Shown: in pieces, positions 1-7,985 of the stretch
How positions within the stretch are numbered: the stretch's first letter is position 1
Layout of the letters: every line of letters starts with the position of its first letter
Assembly (NCBI RefSeq): GCF_013085465.1
Contig: NZ_CP049838.1
Coordinates: 6,820,001 to 6,884,000, forward strand
Length of the DNA: 64,000 nucleotides
Direction of reading: 5' to 3'
DNA from: Streptomyces asoensis
GTDB lineage: Bacteria > Actinomycetota > Actinomycetes > Streptomycetales > Streptomycetaceae
The notes under the pieces: model-generated
The model's database searches: none
The model's input: only the letters and a program-made list of their open reading frames with translations
What the model was told of the DNA's origin: nothing
Translations under genes and position numbers: made by a program

Positions 1-713
1 TGGACGGCTCGGCGCACGGATTCACCCTGACGGTCGCAGCCGACGGAGCGGTCTCCTACACCTACGAGGCGGCCCACGCGGAAGCCGTAGCCAGGGCCCG
101 CACCGACGCCCCCGCCCCCTGCACCGACAGCGCCTACTCCACCGCGGGCCGCAAGGAGTACGACACGTACGAGTGGTTCATCGGTGACGGCCCCCTGCCG
201 GGCCGGCTGTCCCTCGCCGAGGGCCGACGGGCCTTCGAGGACGCCATCGCCACCATCACCACCAGCCGTAACGACTGCGGCTACGACGACACGGTCACGG
301 CGAAGGCCAGGTTCCTGTCGACCACCGGCAACGAGGCCGGCATCGACCGTGCGGCCCGCTGCACCCGCCGGGACGGTCTGAGCGTGTGGGACGCGGGGGA
401 CATCGGCGGCGAGGCCGTCGCGACGACCTGCTCCTGGAGCCGGCCGGTGCCCGACGGCCCCGAGGAACTGCTCGAGGCCGACGTCCGCTTCAACACCCAT
501 GACTTCCCGTTCACGAACCGCCCGTCCGGCGGCTGCACGCACGCGTACGACGTCCGCAGCGTGGCCACGCACGAGGCCGGGCACGTCTTCGGCCTCGGTC
601 ACTCCGGCGTCGGACACGAGAACCTCACCATGTACGCGAACTCCTTCGCCTGCTCCACGGACGCCCGCACGCTCGGCAAGGGCGACATCCTCGGCCTGCG
701 CAGCCTCTACTGA
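1..713 (+). CDS. matrixin-like secreted zinc metalloprotease, 5' end outside window
   Basis: The reading frame is open from the first full codon (base 3) to TGA at 711-713, so the start lies upstream of the window. The last third carries the metzincin zinc site HEAGHVFGLGH (three His ligands and the catalytic Glu, bases about 571-603), followed 13 residues later by a Met (TMYAN) that could be the Met-turn. This places it with matrixin or archaemetzincin-like peptidases. Several Cys residues suggest an extracytoplasmic fold, but the signal peptide would be outside the window. The 3' end overlaps the end of the convergent ArsR-type gene by 7 bases. Substrate unknown. The family call rests on the zinc motif; the N-terminal domain is not recognised. 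Confidence 0.8.
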   Translation, partial: DGSAHGFTLTVAADGAVSYTYEAAHAEAVARARTDAPAPCTDSAYSTAGRKEYDTYEWFIGDGPLPGRLSLAEGRRAFEDAIATITTSRNDCGYDDTVTAKARFLSTTGNEAGIDRAARCTRRDGLSVWDAGDIGGEAVATTCSWSRPVPDGPEELLEADVRFNTHDFPFTNRPSGGCTHAYDVRSVATHEAGHVFGLGHSGVGHENLTMYANSFACSTDARTLGKGDILGLRSLY

Positions 714-1693
714 GCGCCGCCCGACACCAGCGCCATCCCCAGCGGCGTCCGCTCGTACAGCACCTGGTGGCCGTAGCGCCGGGACACCAGCAGCCCGGCG
801 TCGCGCAGCACCGTCAGGTGCGCGGAGACCGAGGACGGGGCGAGGCCGAGCCGGTGGGCGAGGGCGGAGGTGGTCGCCGGATCGTCGAGCGCGCCGAGCA
901 CGCGGGCCCGGCCCCGGCCCAGCAGCCGGACGAGCGCCTCGGGGGAGTGGGCGGTGGTGTCGGTCCACAGCCCGCCGATGCCCCGCGCCGGGTACACCAG
1001 CGTCGGCTGCCAGGGAGGGTCGAAGCCGCTCACGACGTCCGGCCACGAGAACACGCTCGGCATCAACACCAGCCCCGCCCCTCCCAGGTGCCGCTCGTGC
1101 TCACCGTTCGAGGCGACGGTCAGCGTCCCGGCCCGCCAGCCGCACCGTCGGTTGATCTCCGGCAGCAGCCCGCCCAGGCCCACTTCGGCCAGTCGTCGGG
1201 AGTGGAAGACGACATCAGCCTCCAGCAGGGCGCGCAGCCGGGGCCAGTCCGGTGCGAGCAGGGTGTGCCAGATCTCCTCCAGCACGCCGGACAGCTCCCG
1301 GATCATCCGCTCCGGATCCGCCAGCCAGGCCCGCCCCCGTGGCGAGTCCAGCGCGCCGGGGGTGTCCGCGAGTGAGCGGGCGGTGTCCGCGAGGGCGGCT
1401 TCCGGGTCGGCGGCCCGGACCGCGGCGAGCTCCTCCTCGAACCCTGCCGCGGGCCCGACCGGCGGCGGGCACAGCCAGTCGGGTGAGTGCCCCCGGCGCG
1501 GCATCAGCAACCACAGCCCGGTCAGGTCGAGCGCCTCGGCGACCGTACGGATCCGGCGCAGCCAGGGCGCGTGGTAGCCGTGCCGGTCGGGCCGCTTGAG
1601 GGTGCGCGCGACCTCCTGCGTCTCCCACAGCGGGGACACGGCGAAGCGGCAGCGCAGGAAGTCGTCCTCCCCGAAATGCAGGTATGACGGCAC
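707..1693 (-). CDS. ArsR-family HTH transcriptional regulator with DUF5937-like N-terminal domain
   Basis: 328 residues. The C-terminal ~70 residues form a winged helix (LGALDDPATTSALAHRLGL, then a recognition helix SSVSAHLTVLRDAGLL and wing RRYGHQVLYE), as in ArsR-type repressors. The larger N-terminal part (begins VPSYLHFGEDDF) looks like the ligand-sensing domain found in actinobacterial DUF5937 regulators. I start it at GTG 1693, which has AGGTGAGG just upstream; the longer frame to 1780 would run into the divergent MFS gene and lacks support. The divergent position, 73 bases from the exporter, suggests it controls that gene and itself. No Cys cluster for metal sensing is seen, so the inducer is more likely an organic molecule; that is inference. 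Confidence 0.85.
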   Translation of the reverse strand: MPSYLHFGEDDFLRCRFAVSPLWETQEVARTLKRPDRHGYHAPWLRRIRTVAEALDLTGLWLLMPRRGHSPDWLCPPPVGPAAGFEEELAAVRAADPEAALADTARSLADTPGALDSPRGRAWLADPERMIRELSGVLEEIWHTLLAPDWPRLRALLEADVVFHSRRLAEVGLGGLLPEINRRCGWRAGTLTVASNGEHERHLGGAGLVLMPSVFSWPDVVSGFDPPWQPTLVYPARGIGGLWTDTTAHSPEALVRLLGRGRARVLGALDDPATTSALAHRLGLAPSSVSAHLTVLRDAGLLVSRRYGHQVLYERTPLGMALVSGGAQ

Positions 1694-1766
1694 GACCTCA
1701 CCTCTCGAACATTCGGCGGTGACCGAAACACTAGGGCCTGCGCACTCCTCCGAGCACGCTGCCGCC
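1694..1766. promoter_or_regulatory. divergent promoter region ArsR/MFS with inverted repeat
   Basis: This 73-base gap separates the GTG of the ArsR-type gene and the ATG of the MFS exporter, so both promoters must be here. It holds an inverted repeat TTCGG (1712-1716) and CCGAA (1723-1727) with six bases between, a plausible operator half-site pair for the HTH protein. Operator assignment is inference. Confidence 0.45.
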
Positions 1767-3059
1767 ATGTCAGAAGTCACGACGCCCTCGACCCCCGCGA
1801 CACCGGCGAACCAGGCGAACCCGGCGACCGGGACACCACCCGCCGGCTACCTCCGCGTCTTCGCCGTCCGTGAGTTCCGGGCCGTCTTCGCCGCCCACCT
1901 GCTGTCCATGCTCGGCGTGATCGTCGCCGAGGTCGCGCTGTCCGTCCTCGTCTACGACCTGACCGGCTCCCCGCTGATGAGCGCCCTGGCCTGGGCCCTC
2001 GGCTTCCTGCCCTACGTCGTCGGCGGCACCCTGCTCGCCGGGGTCGCCGACCGCTTCCCGGCCCGGCGCGTGCTCGTGGGCTGCGACCTGGTGTGCGCGG
2101 TGTGCGTGGTGCCGATGACGGCGCCGGGCGCGCCCCTCGCCGTGCTGCTCGCCCTGCGCTGCTGTCTCGCCGTCGTCTCGCCGATCTTCGCGGGCACCCG
2201 GATGGCCACCCTCGCGGACATCCTCGGCGACGGCGACCTGTTCGTCCTCGGCCGCTCCCTGCTGCGCATCACCGCGCAGAGCGCGCTGCTCGTCGGCTTC
2301 GGACTCGGCGGGCTGCTGCTCACCGTCACCTCCCCGCGCCAGGCCCTGCTCGTCACCGTCGGCACCTTCCTCGCCTCCGCCGCGCTGCTGCGGCTCGGCA
2401 CCCGCCGCCGCCCCGCCCGGGCCAGGACCGGCGGCGCCCTGGTCACGGACTCCCTCAAGGGCGCCCGGCAGATCCTCGCCGACCGGCGGGTACGGGCGCT
2501 GCTGCTGCTCTTCTGGGTGCCGCCGACCTTCACGGTCGCCCCGGAGGCGCTGTCCGCGCCCTACGCCGACGGCCTCGGCGTCGGCCCCACCGGCCTGGGC
2601 CTGCTGATGTGCGCGCTGCCGGTCGGCGCGATCGCCGGCGAGCTGTACGCGGGCGCCCGGCTGCGCCCGGTCACCCGTGAGCGCGTCGCGCTGCCGCTCG
2701 TCTGTGTGACCCTGCTGCCCTACCTCGGCTACGCCCTCCACCCCGGACTCGCCGTCTCGCTGCTCCTGCTGGTGGTCTCGGGCGCGGGGTCGGCGTACAC
2801 CCTCGGCCTCGACCAGTGGATCGTCCGGGACGTGCCCGAGGAACTGCGCGGACGGGCCATGACGCTGCTCACCGCCGGGCTCATGACGTTCCAGGGCGTC
2901 GGCATGGCCCTGGCGGGGGTGGCCGCGGAGCTGGTGGGGGTGGCGGCCGCGGTCGCGGGGGCCGGTGTGCTGGGGACGGTCTGCTGCGTACTGTCCGCCC
3001 TGGAGGTCCGGCGGACCGAAGGCCGAGACGGGGCTGACCACGATATGACCGGCCGGTAA
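1767..3059 (+). CDS. MFS transporter (enterobactin exporter EntS / macrolide efflux type)
   Basis: 430 residues, about twelve hydrophobic segments with a central charged loop (TRRRPARARTGG). The N-terminal half has the MFS loop 2-3 signature region (GVADRFPARRVLVGCDL). The overall pattern resembles MFS_3 exporters of the EntS/MefA group, which export siderophores or drugs using proton motive force. Start ATG 1767 (MSEVTTPSTP) follows a Thr/Pro/Ala-rich cytoplasmic tail; in-frame upstream starts would overlap the divergent regulator. Only 11 bases separate its stop from the MarR gene, suggesting co-transcription. Substrate cannot be read from sequence. Confidence 0.85.
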   Translation: MSEVTTPSTPATPANQANPATGTPPAGYLRVFAVREFRAVFAAHLLSMLGVIVAEVALSVLVYDLTGSPLMSALAWALGFLPYVVGGTLLAGVADRFPARRVLVGCDLVCAVCVVPMTAPGAPLAVLLALRCCLAVVSPIFAGTRMATLADILGDGDLFVLGRSLLRITAQSALLVGFGLGGLLLTVTSPRQALLVTVGTFLASAALLRLGTRRRPARARTGGALVTDSLKGARQILADRRVRALLLLFWVPPTFTVAPEALSAPYADGLGVGPTGLGLLMCALPVGAIAGELYAGARLRPVTRERVALPLVCVTLLPYLGYALHPGLAVSLLLLVVSGAGSAYTLGLDQWIVRDVPEELRGRAMTLLTAGLMTFQGVGMALAGVAAELVGVAAAVAGAGVLGTVCCVLSALEVRRTEGRDGADHDMTGR

Positions 3060-3070
3060 GGTCTGGAGGC

Positions 3071-3580
3071 GTGCCGAAACCGCCCAGTCTCCCCTTCGAT
3101 CCGATCGCCCGCGCCGACGAGCTCTGGAAGCAGCGCTGGGGGAACACGCCGTCCATGGCCGCGATCACCTCGATCATGCGCGCGCACCAGATCCTGCTCG
3201 CCGAGGTGGACGCCGTGGTCAAGCCGTACGGCCTGACGTTCGCACGCTTCGAGGCGCTGGTGCTGCTCACCTTCTCCAAGGAGGGCGAGCTGACCATGTC
3301 GAAGATCGGCGAGCGGCTCCAGGTGCACCCCACCTCGGTGACGAACACCGTCGACCGCCTGGTGAGGTCGGGTCTGGTCGCCCGGCGCCCCAACCCCAAC
3401 GACGGCCGCGGCACCCTCGCCGTCATCACCGACAAGGGCCGGGAGGTCGTCGAGGAGGCCACCCGCGACCTGATGGCGATGGACTTCGGCCTCGGGGTGT
3501 ACGACGCGGAGGAGTGCGGGGAGATCTTCGCGATGCTCAGGCCGCTGCGGGTCGCCGCGCAGGACTTCGACGAGGAGTGA
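3071..3580 (+). CDS. MarR-family transcriptional regulator
   Basis: 169 residues, start GTG 3071 with GGAGGC spaced five bases away. It has the MarR winged helix: a dimerisation helix at residues ~38-60, then LTFARFEALVLL, the recognition helix region MSKIGERLQVHPTSVTNTVDRLVRSGLV, and the wing ARRPNPNDGRGTLAVITDKGRE with the conserved D-x-R-G core. A long N-terminal helix (PSLPFDPIARADELWKQRWG) is typical of actinobacterial members. It lies 11 bases after the MFS gene and 63 bases before the DUF3817 gene, all in one direction. Target unknown; autoregulation or control of the exporter is possible but unproven. Confidence 0.9.
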   Translation: MPKPPSLPFDPIARADELWKQRWGNTPSMAAITSIMRAHQILLAEVDAVVKPYGLTFARFEALVLLTFSKEGELTMSKIGERLQVHPTSVTNTVDRLVRSGLVARRPNPNDGRGTLAVITDKGREVVEEATRDLMAMDFGLGVYDAEECGEIFAMLRPLRVAAQDFDEE

Positions 3581-3605
3581 CCCGGATCCGGGAGGAGTGA
3601 CCCGG
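3572..3605 (+). repeat. 14-bp direct repeat across MarR stop codon
   Basis: GAGGAGTGACCCGG occurs at 3572-3585, containing the MarR stop, and again at 3592-3605, 20 bases later. It looks like a short tandem duplication that provides a second in-frame-like stop; no function is evident. Confidence 0.6.
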
Positions 3606-3643
3606 GGCAAGATCTCCCGGAACGGGTCGTTACGCTCGTCGGC

Positions 3644-3982
3644 ATGAAGAAGAGCGTGCTGACCCGCTACCGCGTCCTGGCCTATGTCACCGGTGTGCTG
3701 CTGGTCCTGCTGTGCCTGGGCATGATCGCCAAGTACGGCCTGGACGTCGACGGGGCCGCGGACTTCACCCGCGTCGTCGCCATCGCGCACGGCTGGCTCT
3801 ACGTCCTCTACCTGGTCTTCGCCTTCGACCTGGGCTCCAAGGCGAAGTGGCCGGTGGGCAAGCAGCTGTGGGTGCTGCTCGCCGGGACCGTCCCGACGGC
3901 CGCCTTCTTCGTGGAGCGCAGGATCAGCCGCGAGCTGGAGGGCCGGATCGCCGACGAGGCTCCCGTGGCCGCCAAGGCCTAG
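3644..3982 (+). CDS. DUF3817 small integral membrane protein
   Basis: 112 residues with three hydrophobic segments (about 12-30, 43-64 and 72-92), an N-terminal Lys/Arg patch and a charged C-terminus (RRISRELEGRIADE). Composition and the sequence VVAIAHGWLYVLYLVFAFDL match the DUF3817 family, common in actinobacteria and often near MarR genes or guaA. Function unknown. There is no clear Shine-Dalgarno; TACGCT lies seven bases before the ATG and could be a -10 element for a leaderless message, though I see no good -35. Confidence 0.8.
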   Translation: MKKSVLTRYRVLAYVTGVLLVLLCLGMIAKYGLDVDGAADFTRVVAIAHGWLYVLYLVFAFDLGSKAKWPVGKQLWVLLAGTVPTAAFFVERRISRELEGRIADEAPVAAKA

Positions 3983-4050
3983 ATCCGGCGCCGATCCCAC
4001 CGTCGTACCCATGCCCCCACACGCGTGCGTACGACGGTCGGACACGCACA

Positions 4051-4113
4051 GTTACTGGGATGTCCTGCCAGCAGCCATCGACATTTACTTGGACGTCCTA
4101 GTAAATTTGAGTC
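4051..4113 (+). promoter_or_regulatory. icmA promoter with palindromic operator, probably leaderless
   Basis: A 24-base near-perfect palindrome at 4083-4106 has arms ATTTACT and AGTAAAT around GGACGTCC, with one mismatched pair. A degenerate copy of the core (TTACTGGGATGTCCTGCCA) sits at 4052-4070, 33 bases upstream, about three helical turns. A -35-like TCGACA (4078-4083) and -10-like TAAATT (4102-4107) are separated by 18 bases, and the -10 ends six bases before the A of the ATG at 4114. There is no Shine-Dalgarno. This predicts a leaderless transcript starting at the ATG with an operator covering the promoter. Motif positions are seen; the regulator and start site are inferred. Confidence 0.65.
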
Positions 4114-5814
4114 ATGGACGCTGACGCCATCGAGGAGGGCCGCCGTCGCTGGCAGGCCCGGTACGACGCTTCGCGCAAGCGTGAGGCCGACTTCACCACG
4201 CTCTCCGGGGACCCCGTGGAGCCGGCGTACGGGCCCCGGCCCGGTGACACGTACGACGGCTTCGAGCGGATCGGCTGGCCCGGGGAGTACCCCTTCACGC
4301 GCGGCCTGTACCCGACCGGCTACCGGGGGCGCACGTGGACCATCCGGCAGTTCGCCGGGTTCGGCAATGCCGAGCAGACCAACGAGCGCTACAAGATGAT
4401 CCTGGCCAACGGCGGCGGGGGTCTGTCCGTGGCGTTCGACATGCCCACGTTGATGGGGCGCGACTCCGACGACCGGCACTCGCTGGGCGAGGTCGGGCAC
4501 TGCGGGGTCGCCATCGACTCGGCCGCCGACATGGAGGTCCTGTTCAAGGACATCCCGCTGGGTGATGTCACGACCTCCATGACGATCAGCGGGCCGGCCG
4601 TCCCCGTCTTCTGCATGTACCTCGTCGCCGCCGAACGGCAGGGCGTCGACCCCGGCGTCCTCAACGGCACGCTCCAGACGGACATCTTCAAGGAGTACAT
4701 CGCCCAGAAGGAGTGGCTCTTCCAGCCCGAGCCGCATCTGCGTCTCATCGGCGACCTGATGGAGTACTGCGCGTCCGGCATCCCCGCCTACAAGCCGCTG
4801 TCCGTCTCCGGCTACCACATCCGCGAGGCCGGCGCGACGGCCGCGCAGGAGCTGGCCTACACGCTGGCGGACGGCTTCGGGTACGTGGAGCTGGGGCTCA
4901 GCCGCGGTCTCGACGTGGACGTGTTCGCACCCGGGCTGTCCTTCTTCTTCGACGCGCACGTCGACTTCTTCGAGGAGATCGCCAAGTTCCGCGCGGCGCG
5001 CAGGATCTGGGCGCGCTGGATGCGGGACGTCTACGGGGCGAAGTCCGAGAAGGCGCTGTGGCTGCGCTTCCACACCCAGACCGCCGGGGTCTCGCTGACC
5101 GCCCAGCAGCCGTACAACAACGTGGTGCGTACGGCGGTGGAGGCCCTCGCGGCGGTGCTCGGCGGGACCAACTCGCTGCACACGAACGCCCTGGACGAGA
5201 CCCTCGCGCTGCCGAGCGAGCAGGCGGCGGAGATCGCGCTGCGCACCCAGCAGGTACTGATGGAGGAGACCGGCGTCGCCAACGTCGCCGATCCGCTGGG
5301 CGGTTCCTGGTACGTAGAGCAACTGACGGACCGGATCGAGGCCGACGCGGAGAAGATCTTCGAGCAGATCAGGGAGCGGGGGCTGCGGGCCCACCCCGAC
5401 GGGCGGCACCCGATCGGGCCGATCACCTCCGGGATCCTGCGCGGGATCGAGGACGGCTGGTTCACCGGGGAGATCGCGGAGTCGGCGTTCCGGTACCAAC
5501 AGTCCGTGGAGAAGGGCGAGAAGCGGGTCGTCGGCGTCAACGCGCACACCGGGTCGGTGACCGGGGACCTGGAGATCCTGCGGGTCAGCCACGAGGTGGA
5601 GCGGGAGCAGGTGCGGGCGTTGGGCGCACGCAAGGCCGCCCGGGACGAGACGGCGGTGCGGGGCGCGCTCGCCGCCATGCTGGGCGCCGCTCGTGACGGC
5701 TCCAACATGATCGGGCCGATGCTGGACGCCGTGCGGGCCGAGGCGACGCTGGGCGAGATCTGCGACGTACTGCGGGAGGAGTGGGGGGTGTACACCGAGC
5801 CCGCGGGGTTCTAG
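4114..5814 (+). CDS. icmA: isobutyryl-CoA mutase large (substrate-binding) subunit
   Basis: 566 residues, the usual length of streptomycete IcmA. It forms the TIM-barrel subunit of the adenosylcobalamin-dependent mutase interconverting isobutyryl-CoA and n-butyryl-CoA, which links valine catabolism to butyryl units for fatty acid and polyketide synthesis. Two residues separate it from methylmalonyl-CoA mutase: Phe80 in RQFAGF (Tyr in MCM) and Gln198 in [10 protein letters not shown] (Arg in MCM), both as in characterised IcmA. It lacks the C-terminal B12-binding domain with DxHxxG, so it needs the separate small subunit IcmB, which is not in this window. The ATG at 4114 has no Shine-Dalgarno and sits just after a -10-like hexamer. 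The next gene is convergent, so icmA is probably monocistronic. Confidence 0.93.
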   Translation: MDADAIEEGRRRWQARYDASRKREADFTTLSGDPVEPAYGPRPGDTYDGFERIGWPGEYPFTRGLYPTGYRGRTWTIRQFAGFGNAEQTNERYKMILANGGGGLSVAFDMPTLMGRDSDDRHSLGEVGHCGVAIDSAADMEVLFKDIPLGDVTTSMTISGPAVPVFCMYLVAAERQGVDPGVLNGTLQTDIFKEYIAQKEWLFQPEPHLRLIGDLMEYCASGIPAYKPLSVSGYHIREAGATAAQELAYTLADGFGYVELGLSRGLDVDVFAPGLSFFFDAHVDFFEEIAKFRAARRIWARWMRDVYGAKSEKALWLRFHTQTAGVSLTAQQPYNNVVRTAVEALAAVLGGTNSLHTNALDETLALPSEQAAEIALRTQQVLMEETGVANVADPLGGSWYVEQLTDRIEADAEKIFEQIRERGLRAHPDGRHPIGPITSGILRGIEDGWFTGEIAESAFRYQQSVEKGEKRVVGVNAHTGSVTGDLEILRVSHEVEREQVRALGARKAARDETAVRGALAAMLGAARDGSNMIGPMLDAVRAEATLGEICDVLREEWGVYTEPAGF

Positions 5815-5839
5815 ACGGCGCAGGCAGGGGCGTCGGCGG

Positions 5840-5867
5840 GGGCGGGGGCGAGCAGCGGCCCCCGCCC
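5840..5867. terminator. bidirectional terminator icmA / TetR
   Basis: GGGCGGGGGC (5840-5849) pairs perfectly with GCCCCCGCCC (5858-5867) around an eight-base loop, between two convergent genes and abutting the TetR stop codon. A GC-rich stem without a clear U tract is common for Streptomyces terminators. Confidence 0.65.
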
Positions 5868-6536
5868 TCAGACGTGTTCGCCGGGGAGGTCTTCGAACGG
5901 GCCGGTCTCTTCGGACGGGCCGGTGGACGCGGTCAGGCCCAGGAGAAGCACCCGGGTGAAGCTGCGCACCCACTCCTCGTCCGCGGGTTCCGCGCTGACC
6001 AGGGTGCGGTGGACCACCGCACCCGCCACGACGTCGAAGATGAGGTCGACCGTGCGGGCGGCCTCGGCCGGGTCGGTCTGCGGCGGGAGTTCACCGCGCG
6101 CCTGGGCGCGGGCGCGGCCTTCCAGGACCAGGTCCTTCTGCGGGTCGACGATGGAGGCGCGGATGCGCTCGCGCAGGGCGTCGTCGCGGGTGGACTCGGC
6201 TACGGCCGCCATCAGGCCGCTCTTGGCCTCCGGCCGGGCCAGGATCGCCGCGAACTGAAGGACCACACCCTCGATGTCGGCGGCGAGGCTGCCCCGGTCG
6301 GGGAGTTCGAGTTCACCGAAGAGCTCCGCGACCGCGTCGACGACCAGTTCGTTCTTGCCGGCCCAGCGGCGGTAGAGAGTCGTCTTGGCGACCCCGGCGC
6401 GCGTCGCCACATCCCCCAGCGTCAGCTTGGACCAGCCCAGTTCGACCAGCGCCTCCCGGGTCGCGGCCAGGATCGCGGTGTCCGCCGCGGCGCTGCGCGG
6501 ACGGCCCGTACGGCAGGCGGGGGTGCGGATCTGCAT
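5868..6536 (-). CDS. TetR-family transcriptional regulator
   Basis: 222 residues. The N-terminal helix-turn-helix is clear (ILAATREALVELGWSKLTLG, then DVATRAGVAKTTLYRRW), followed by a helical ligand domain resembling TetR_C groups with a long final helix (FTRVLLLGLTASTG). Start ATG 6536 is preceded by CTGGGA. It is convergent with icmA and divergent from the thioredoxin-TPR gene. A perfect inverted repeat at 6623-6639, 87 bases upstream of its start, is a good candidate for its own operator. That repeat differs from the icmA palindrome, so I would not assume it controls icmA. Ligand unknown. Confidence 0.9.
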   Translation of the reverse strand: MQIRTPACRTGRPRSAAADTAILAATREALVELGWSKLTLGDVATRAGVAKTTLYRRWAGKNELVVDAVAELFGELELPDRGSLAADIEGVVLQFAAILARPEAKSGLMAAVAESTRDDALRERIRASIVDPQKDLVLEGRARAQARGELPPQTDPAEAARTVDLIFDVVAGAVVHRTLVSAEPADEEWVRSFTRVLLLGLTASTGPSEETGPFEDLPGEHV

Positions 6537-6622
6537 TCCCAGACCATAACCGGCGGTTTGTCATGGGCTTCCGTGAGGGAGATCACCGAGGGGTGGTGTT
6601 GCGTAGGCACTCGGTGCCATTA

Positions 6623-6639
6623 CGCTACGACTCGTAGCG
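6623..6639. promoter_or_regulatory. putative TetR operator
   Basis: CGCTACG (6623-6629), ACT, CGTAGCG (6633-6639): a perfect 7-3-7 inverted repeat, extended by outer TT/AA after one mismatch. Position (between the divergent TetR and thioredoxin genes) and form are typical of TetR autoregulatory sites. Binding is inferred. Confidence 0.6.
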
Positions 6640-6776
6640 AAAGCTCGCGCGGGACGTGCGCGGGCCGCTCGGTCCGGCAGGGTGCGGGGTGGGGACCCCG
6701 GCGCTCATGTTCGGGATGTTCGGGACGTATTCGGAACGCTTTTCACGCAGGCGCGCGGACGGGGGAGGATAGACGC

Positions 6777-7751
6777 ATGCAGCCACGGAACATGTCCATG
6801 AGCGGAGTCGTCGACCTCGCCGCGGTGAAGGCGGCCCAGGAGGCCAAGGCGAAGGCGGAGCAGACGCGCGCCGAAACGGCACGGCAGGGCGGCGCGGGGG
6901 CCGTCTCCCCGGCCGATCTCGTCATCGACGTCGATGAGGCGGGCTTCGAGCAGGAGGTCCTCCAGCGGTCCGCCGAGGTGCCGGTCGTCATCGACTTCTG
7001 GGCCGAGTGGTGCCAGCCCTGCAAGCAGCTGAGCCCCGTCCTCGAGCGGCTCGCCGTCGAGTACAACGGCCGCTTCCTGCTCGCCAAGGTCGACGTCGAC
7101 GCCAATCAGATGTTGATGCAGCAGTTCGGGGTGCAGGGCATCCCGGCCGTCTTCGCGGTCGTCGCCGGTCAGGCGCTGCCGCTCTTCCAGGGGGCCGCCG
7201 GCGAAGCGCAGATCCGGCAGACCCTCGACCAGTTGGTGCAGGTCGCCGAGCAGCGGTTCGGGCTCACCGGCCTGACCGTCGACGCCGACGCCGAGCCGGG
7301 CGCCGTGGAGGCGGCCGAGGCCGAGCCCGTCGGGCCGTACGACGCGCTGCTGGAAGCCGCCGTACAGGCGCTGGACGCCGGGGACTTCGGCGGCGCCGTG
7401 CAGGCGTACCGCAACGTCCTCGCCGACGACCCGGGCAACAGCGAGGCCAAGCTCGGGCTCGCGCAGGCCGAGTTGCTCCAGCGGGTGGGCGGTATGGACC
7501 CGCAGCAGGTGCGCAAGGACGCCGCCGACAAGCCCGAGAACGCGCAGGCGCAGATCGCCGCGGCCGACCTGGATCTGGTGGGCGGTCATGTCGAGGACGC
7601 GTTCGGACGGCTCATCGACACCGTGCGGCGCACGGCCGGTGACGACCGGGACGCCGTACGGCTGCGACTGCTCGAACTGTTCGAGGTGGTAGGGCCGGAC
7701 GACCCCCGGGTCGCGGCGGCCCGGCGGGCGCTGGCGCGCGCCCTGTTCTGA
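6777..7751 (+). CDS. thioredoxin-domain protein with TPR-like C-terminus (CnoX/YbbN-like co-chaperedoxin)
   Basis: 324 residues. Residues ~48-160 form a thioredoxin fold with active site WCQPC (Cys79, Cys82) and the cis-Pro motif GIPAVFAV. After a short acidic linker (TVDADAEPGAVEAAEAEP) residues ~185-324 are helical, with tetratricopeptide-like repeats (ALDAGDFGGAVQAYRNVLADDP) as in the YbbN/CnoX family, which holds damaged proteins for chaperones. Unlike E. coli YbbN (SQHC), both active-site cysteines are kept, so real thiol redox activity is likely. The N-terminal 45 residues are Ala/Lys/Glu-rich and probably unstructured. I start at ATG 6777, which follows GGGGGAGGA; the longer open frame upstream is not coding in style. 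Cytoplasmic. Confidence 0.88.
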   Translation: MQPRNMSMSGVVDLAAVKAAQEAKAKAEQTRAETARQGGAGAVSPADLVIDVDEAGFEQEVLQRSAEVPVVIDFWAEWCQPCKQLSPVLERLAVEYNGRFLLAKVDVDANQMLMQQFGVQGIPAVFAVVAGQALPLFQGAAGEAQIRQTLDQLVQVAEQRFGLTGLTVDADAEPGAVEAAEAEPVGPYDALLEAAVQALDAGDFGGAVQAYRNVLADDPGNSEAKLGLAQAELLQRVGGMDPQQVRKDAADKPENAQAQIAAADLDLVGGHVEDAFGRLIDTVRRTAGDDRDAVRLRLLELFEVVGPDDPRVAAARRALARALF

Positions 7752-7835
7752 TCCGGCGGGAGCCGGGTTCTGACCAGTCACTAAACGTCAGAGCCCGTGG
7801 TGCCGGAGTGAAAGTTCTGCCGATGTGGTTCCCCT

Positions 7836-7873
7836 GCGGCCGCGCTTTACCAAATCTTGGTAATCGCGGCCGC
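7836..7873. promoter_or_regulatory. 38-base nested palindrome
   Basis: Outer arms GCGGCCGCG (7836-7844) and CGCGGCCGC (7865-7873), inner arms TTACCAA (7847-7853) and TTGGTAA (7857-7863). It lies 85 bases after the thioredoxin stop. The GC-rich outer stem could terminate that transcript; the AT-rich inner site looks like a dimeric operator. Either or both roles are possible. Confidence 0.55.
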
Positions 7874-7875
7874 TG

Positions 7876-7888
7876 TTACTTCCAGTAA
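7876..7888. promoter_or_regulatory. short palindrome TTACT-TCC-AGTAA
   Basis: A perfect 5-3-5 inverted repeat immediately right of the 7836-7873 palindrome, sharing the TTAC...GTAA theme with it and with 8003-8020. Function inferred as an operator. Confidence 0.45.
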
Positions 7889-7985
7889 GACTTGGGCGTT
7901 GTTCTGTCGGATTCTGTCCAGCGATCAACAGCTTTGTCCGGGGCGTCGATGACACCCTGTGTTGCCGGTCGAGACCTATGGGTCG

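Noticed and set aside
3979..5973. 664-codon minus-strand open frame opposite icmA
   Set aside because: His/Arg/Gln-rich shadow of the icmA coding strand with no domain; icmA is certain on the other strand.
5781..6776. Very long upstream extension of the thioredoxin-TPR frame across the TetR gene
   Set aside because: It is antisense to a clear TetR gene, lacks a ribosome site at its start, and the strong GGGGGAGGA at 6761-6769 fixes ATG 6777.
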